A DNA stretch of 64,000 nt from Lentzea waywayandensis (GTDB lineage Bacteria; Actinomycetota; Actinomycetes; Mycobacteriales; Pseudonocardiaceae): the NCBI RefSeq assembly GCF_900115955.1, contig NZ_FOYL01000017.1:1-64000 (forward strand), in the 5' to 3' direction. Under the pieces are notes generated by a model, which was given only the letters and a program-made list of their open reading frames with translations, had not been told where the DNA came from and did not search any database. Position 1 is the stretch's first letter. The number at the start of each line of letters is the position of its first letter. This document shows positions 51,198 to 64,000 of this stretch, one piece after another. The position numbers were made by a program, and so were the translations under genes.

Positions 51198-53782
51198 GGC
51201 TGCAACCTCCATTCCGCGGTCGCCCGGACCGCGTTCTTCTCCAGCAGCGGCCAGAACTGGCCCTTCATCCACACCGGAACCCCGTTGGCGTACCAGGGGG
51301 ACATCGGGTTCTCGCTCTGCCCGGCGGGAAAGATCGCGTTGGCCTCGCCGGTGCCCCAGTCCACGTTCAGCCGCCAGGTCGGCCCGGCGGTGGCCAGGTT
51401 GGACAGGGGGTTGCCGTTCTCGTCGTCCCTGGTGCCGACCGCGGTGTTGATCGTGCGCGGGTTGCCGCCCCACGGCATCGGACCCACGTCCAGCGCCGAG
51501 ATGCCCAGCAGCGACGGGAACAGCACCTTCTGGTACTTGTCGTACCGCCAGCCCTTCAGGTCCGCGCCGAACTTGTCCACCGTCCGCTTCGCCGACTGGT
51601 GGAAGGCCTCGCGCAGCACCTGTGTGGTGGTGCGCTTGGTGCCGTCGGGCAGGCTGAAGTACTTGTTCTCCGGGTCGTGCTGGATCCAGCCGAGCACGGT
51701 GCCGCGCAACGTCTCCTGCGCCCACGCGCCGGCGTCCGGCCCCTTCGGCAGCAGGTACTGGCCCGGGTTCTGCTTGACGCCGTAGTGCTTCCACCACGGC
51801 TCGAACGTCACCCACGACACCCGGTTCTTGAAGGAGTCGAAGAAGGCGGGCGCGAGCGACTCCGGGGTCGCGTTGAAGTCCCAGCCGCGCAACAGGTCCA
51901 CGACCTGCTGCTCCGAGCCCGACAGCTGCTCGCCGCGCAGTGCGTCCAGCAGCAACGGGACGAGCTGGCGGGCGTTGTTGTCGTGCCAATCGCTCTGCAT
52001 CTCGGCGGTCTCGGCGAAGCTGAGCTTGCCCGCGGAGGTGATCCGGTCGATGATCTCGCCGTCGCGCCAGCCGTGCAGCACCCAGTTGTACGAGGTCGAG
52101 TACTGGTACGGGTAGTCGCCGGTGACCTCGCGCTGGTTGGCCGACACGATGTACCCCTCCGGCGGGTTGACCGACGACGGCAGCGCGTCGAACGGGATGG
52201 AGCCGGTGATCTCCGCGGTTCCGTCGCCGGGCAGCGGCAGTGTCGGTTCGTGCCCGTCGACCTGCGGCGCGACACCGGCGTTGAACATCGCGATGTCGCC
52301 GTGCCGGTCGGCGTAGGAGAAGTTCAGTGCGGGCGTGACCCAGTTGCGCAGACTGTCGCGGAACTCGCCGACGTTCTTGGCCCGCAACATGGTCAGGATG
52401 CTGCGCAGGTTGTCGTTGGGCAGGGTGCCCGCCCACCAGACGGCCGCCGTGACGCCCTCCATCTCCATCACCGGGCCGTGCGAGGTGAGCTTGACCGTGT
52501 GGTCCACATCGGACTGACCGCGCACGGCGATCTTCTCCCGCAGCAGCGTCATCGGTTGCCACGCGCCCTTGGAGAAGTACTCATCCGGCCGTCTCTGGTC
52601 GGTCTTCTCCAGGTAGTACAAGGTGGTCGGCCGTTGCGAGGCGGTGAGACCCCAGCTGAACTCGTCGGTCTTACCCAGCAGCGGCACCGGCAGGCCAGGC
52701 GTGGTGACCCCGCTGAAGTGGTAGCCGGGGCTGCTGCCCTCGACCTGGTACCAGATCGACGGCAGGCTGTGCGGCAGGTGCGGGTCGGCCGAGAGGATCG
52801 GTTTGCCGGACTCGGTGCGGCTGCCGGAGACGACCCAGCTGTTGCTGTGGCCCATGGCGCCCATGCCGCTGTCCGGCAACTGACCCAGCTTCGCCAGCAG
52901 GGGTGCGAGCTCAGCGCCCGCACCGAGTGCGACGGGATTCGCGGGCCTGGTCTGGCCGGCCGCAGTGGCCTTGGCCGCGCCGGCGGACGGGTCCGGGAAC
53001 GACCGCTGCGGCAGCGGGGTCAGCGGCAGCTTCTGGAACGGCCCCTTGGCGTACGGGTGCTGCTCGTTCTCCGGCACGTCGGGGAACCACTCCTTGAAGG
53101 CGTCCCGCCCCATCGCCTTCTCCGCGTAGGAGAACAGCGGCGCCTGCGAGTCGAAGCTGATCTTCTGCCCGACGAGTCGCTGCACGGCCAGGGTGTCCAC
53201 CGGTGTCCACTCAGCCGGCTCGTACCCGAGCACGGCGAACTGCGTGGGCAGCCGGTTGCCGCTGCGCAGTTCGCGCATCGCCGCGTTGACGCCGTCGCTG
53301 TAGGACTGCACGGTCGCCCGCGCCGGGTTGTCCCCGGTGAGCGAGGCCCAGTCGCGTTCGGCGGTCCTGCGCAGGCCGAGGTCGCGCTGGAACCGGTCGC
53401 TCTCCAGGGTCGCGGCGCCGATCACCTCCGACAGCGTGCCGCTGGCCTGTCTGCGGGTCAGGTCCATCTGCACCAGCCGGAAGCGGGCGTGCAGGTAGCC
53501 GATGACGCGGAACAGGTCCTGGTCGTCGCCGGTCTTGACGTGGGCGAGTCCGTTGTCCTCGAAGGACACCGTCGCCGGCTGCTTCAGGCCCGGCAACGTC
53601 AGGTCGCCCGACCGCGCGGTGCCGGCGTCGGCCGCCAGGCGCCACACGCCGGTGCCGGGGTTGAGCGCGCCGCCGAGGGCGGGCAGCGCGCCGAGGCCGG
53701 TGATCGACGGCACGAGCACGAGCAGCGCGAACACCAGTCCGCCCAGCACGTCCAGCACCCGCCGGATGGGAACACGTTTCAT
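51194..53782 (-). CDS. Penicillin acylase-family Ntn hydrolase (PvdQ-like)
   Basis: An 862-aa protein. A basic N-terminus and one hydrophobic helix (VLGGLVFALLVLVPSITGL) form a signal anchor, so the enzyme acts outside the membrane. The chain should cut itself before Ser313 in GHSNSWVVSGSR, giving alpha and beta chains; SADPHLPHSLPSIWY just after is characteristic. In pyoverdine systems PvdQ removes the fatty acid from an acylated precursor. Here it lies inside an NRPS operon between the terminal condensation protein and MbtH, which suggests that the product is built with a lipid that is later removed, or is released by this enzyme. Confidence 0.85.
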   Translation of the reverse strand: MKRVPIRRVLDVLGGLVFALLVLVPSITGLGALPALGGALNPGTGVWRLAADAGTARSGDLTLPGLKQPATVSFEDNGLAHVKTGDDQDLFRVIGYLHARFRLVQMDLTRRQASGTLSEVIGAATLESDRFQRDLGLRRTAERDWASLTGDNPARATVQSYSDGVNAAMRELRSGNRLPTQFAVLGYEPAEWTPVDTLAVQRLVGQKISFDSQAPLFSYAEKAMGRDAFKEWFPDVPENEQHPYAKGPFQKLPLTPLPQRSFPDPSAGAAKATAAGQTRPANPVALGAGAELAPLLAKLGQLPDSGMGAMGHSNSWVVSGSRTESGKPILSADPHLPHSLPSIWYQVEGSSPGYHFSGVTTPGLPVPLLGKTDEFSWGLTASQRPTTLYYLEKTDQRRPDEYFSKGAWQPMTLLREKIAVRGQSDVDHTVKLTSHGPVMEMEGVTAAVWWAGTLPNDNLRSILTMLRAKNVGEFRDSLRNWVTPALNFSYADRHGDIAMFNAGVAPQVDGHEPTLPLPGDGTAEITGSIPFDALPSSVNPPEGYIVSANQREVTGDYPYQYSTSYNWVLHGWRDGEIIDRITSAGKLSFAETAEMQSDWHDNNARQLVPLLLDALRGEQLSGSEQQVVDLLRGWDFNATPESLAPAFFDSFKNRVSWVTFEPWWKHYGVKQNPGQYLLPKGPDAGAWAQETLRGTVLGWIQHDPENKYFSLPDGTKRTTTQVLREAFHQSAKRTVDKFGADLKGWRYDKYQKVLFPSLLGISALDVGPMPWGGNPRTINTAVGTRDDENGNPLSNLATAGPTWRLNVDWGTGEANAIFPAGQSENPMSPWYANGVPVWMKGQFWPLLEKNAVRATAEWRLQP

Positions 53783-55379
53783 CGGTTCTGCTCGCTTTCG
53801 TGGTCAATGTCGTCATGGCCGTCCCTCAGCCGCTCCGCGAACCTCGCCGCGGTCGCCTCGCCGAACAGATCGGCCGGGCCGAGCCGCTGCCCGGTGTCCT
53901 CCTGGATCCGCACGAGCGCGGTCATCGCGGCCAGCGATGAGCCGCCGTGTTCGAAGAAGTCGTCCGTCACGCCGAGTCGCTCGTCCCCCAGCGCGTCGCG
54001 AAGATGGCCCAGCACCAACGCTTCGAGCGCGTCCCGCGGTTCGACGGCCGCGGCCGCCGGCGGACGTGGTCCCGGAGCGGTGATCCGATCGACCTCGGGA
54101 GCGGGCCGCGGTGGTCCGTCGAACAGCGGCCGGGTGTCGTCGGTGAGCCAGTCGAGCACCACGACGATCCGGTCCAGCAGGCCGGCCATCCCCGGCTCGT
54201 CGAAGACGTCCCGGTCGTACTCGAGATCGAGCAGCACCCCTCCTGGCCGTGAATGCACGTCGAGCGTGAGGTCGTACTTGGACACTCCCGGCTCTGGCTG
54301 CTCGCCGCTCACCTCGACCCCGGGCCACGTCACGTCGTGCCGGGGCGTGTCCTGGCCGTTGCACATCACCTGGAACAGCGGTGGGCGGACCGGGTCGCGT
54401 GCCGGGCGGAGGTGGTCGACCACGCGCTCGAACGGCACGTCCTGATGGGCGTAGGCGGCCAGGCAGACTCGGCGCGTCTCCGCGAGCAACTCCTCGGCCG
54501 ACGACTTCACCGTGGACAGCCGCAGCGGGACCACGTCGATGAAGCAGCCGACGAGATCGGCCACCTCAGGGCGTTCCCGCCCGGAGATCGCCGTGCCGAC
54601 GACCACCTCGTCCTGACCGGACAACCGCGTCAGGACGGTCGCATACGCGGCGAGCACGACCATGAACACGCTCACCCCGTGCCGCTGGGCCAGCTGTTCC
54701 ACCCGTTCGGCCAACGCGTCCGGCACGGCCAGCCGCACCCGGTCGCCGTTCAGGGCCGGCTCGGCGGGACGCGGCCGCGCCGTCGGCAGTTCCAGCGTGG
54801 CGGGCGCGCCGACCAGCACGGCGGCCCAGTGGGCCAGGCCGGCGGCCAGGACGTCGCCGGACATCCGGTCCCGTTGCCACAGCGCGTAGTCCCCGTACTG
54901 GACGGGCAACTCCGGCAGGTCCGGCTCGCGTCCGTCGTGCAACGCCGTGTACGCCTCCGACAGCTCGCGGCCCAGCACGCCCAGCGACCACCCGTCGCAC
55001 GCGATGTGGTGGATCACCATCAGCAGGATGTGCTCGTCCGGTGCAGACCGGACGAGGACCACCCGCAGCGGTGGCGCGGACCACAGGTCGAACGGTTCGC
55101 ACAGCGCTTCGGCCCTGATCCGTTCCAGGTCGCCCTCGACCACACTCAGCGGCACCGTCCACTGCTCGGCAACCACCTGCACCTGGGCGTCCGGCTGGTA
55201 GCGCGTGCGCAACACCTCGTGCCGGTCGACCACCCGTTGCAGTGCCTCGCGCAGCAGGTCCACCCGCAGCTCGCCGGCCAGTCGCAGCACGATCGGGAGG
55301 TGGTACGCCCCGCCGGGGTTGAGCTGTTCCAAGTACCAGAACCGGTGCTGCTGGAAGGACAGCGGGAAGGTGTACTCGG

Positions 55380-55383
<4 letters not shown>
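53779..55383 (-). CDS. NRPS condensation-carrier didomain protein
   Basis: A 534-aa protein whose ATG at 55383 overlaps the big NRPS stop (ATGA). The condensation domain (1-440) has the active motif [11 protein letters not shown] with His125-His126 and Asp130. A PCP follows, with Ser483 in [12 protein letters not shown]. There is no adenylation domain and no thioesterase, so its carrier must be loaded by another enzyme or from the ACP, or the domain must add a ready-made amine. As the last NRPS protein of the cluster it may condense the hydroxamate unit or the FkbH-derived unit to end the chain. Confidence 0.85.
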
Positions 55384-63850
<8,467 letters not shown>

Positions 63851-63854
<4 letters not shown>

Positions 63855-64000
63855 GGCCGATCCCCCTCAAGCTGCTCGAGCACGTCCACCGGCAACGCCG
63901 CGACATGGCTGAGCAGGACCTCACTCAGGTCGATGCCCGCGGGTGCGGGGGCGGCCTGGTTCGCCAGCACAGCACCGAGTTCGGCCACTGTGGGGTGTTC
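63851..64000 (-). CDS. C-terminus of an upstream NRPS protein (partial)
   Basis: The last 49 codons of a gene entering from beyond the window: [15 protein letters not shown] is the end of a peptidyl-carrier domain (helix 4), followed by a 34-residue tail with [20 protein letters not shown] at the end. The stop overlaps the GTG of the next NRPS gene. It shows that the assembly line and operon begin outside the window, so at least one module, and probably the starter, is missing from view. Confidence 0.85.

Noticed and set aside
51017-54445. Plus-strand frame of 1142 codons opposite the acylase and NRPS genes
   Set aside because: It spans two clear minus-strand genes (Ntn hydrolase and C-PCP) and reads as low-complexity basic sequence. 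It is a shadow frame.

Overview
The window is high-GC DNA whose gene style (GTG starts, ATGA stop/start overlaps, SARP/AfsR-type regulator, MbtH and NRPS genes, tandem TPR and CHAT genes) fits a filamentous actinomycete. A Pseudonocardiaceae-like host (for example Lentzea or Saccharothrix) is my inference, not something the sequence proves.

Region 1 (1-30 kb) is an accessory island. It lies between two large serine recombinase genes in the same orientation: a copy cut by an IS3-type element at the left edge (375-1544) and an intact copy (28248-29708). It holds two NTPase/protease conflict-type systems. The first (2427-12005, minus strand) is a tightly coupled operon: a CHAT-protease/P-loop protein, a 1708-aa STAND-like NTPase with helical repeats, one membrane segment and a CHAT-like C-terminus that has lost its cysteine, an HExxH metallopeptidase, and a cytoplasmic trypsin-like zymogen. 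The second (15557-27729) is a divergent cluster. On the minus strand it has two TPR proteins flanking a SEFIR (TIR-like) protein. On the plus strand it has a membrane NACHT NTPase, two CHAT proteases and an alpha/beta hydrolase. A PIN-like nuclease gene lies between the two systems. The order suggests sensing and NTPase modules passing a signal to proteases, and from them to effector hydrolases.

Region 2 (27.7-36 kb) is a mobile-element graveyard. It contains transposase ends, a duplicated segment made of a transposase tail, paired hairpins and a recombinase tail, a frameshifted phage portal fragment, a decayed TPR regulator, and an intact HTH-NTPase-repeat protein with very similar internal DNA repeats. 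A decayed patch at 12.5-13.4 kb carries a transposase head inserted in a carbamate kinase fragment.

Region 3 (35.7-44.7 kb) is more ordinary. It has a DUF4188-type protein, a bile-acid:Na+ symporter-family carrier overlapping a SARP/LuxR-type giant regulator, a frameshifted MFS exporter, a Tat-exported alpha/beta hydrolase, and a TetR gene. A 1.18-kb insertion sequence has removed the 5' ends of that TetR gene and of a divergent methyltransferase gene.

Region 4 (44.6-64 kb, minus strand, continuing beyond the window) is a siderophore-type NRPS operon. It contains an incomplete upstream NRPS gene, a three-module NRPS whose first adenylation domain is vestigial, a condensation-carrier didomain protein, a penicillin-acylase-family (PvdQ-like) hydrolase, a small membrane protein, MbtH, an MFS exporter, a fused GNAT acyltransferase/N-hydroxylase that should make hydroxamate building blocks, a KAS III-like enzyme, an FkbH-like glyceryl transferase and a free ACP. 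Almost every junction overlaps by a few bases, so the genes are probably co-transcribed.
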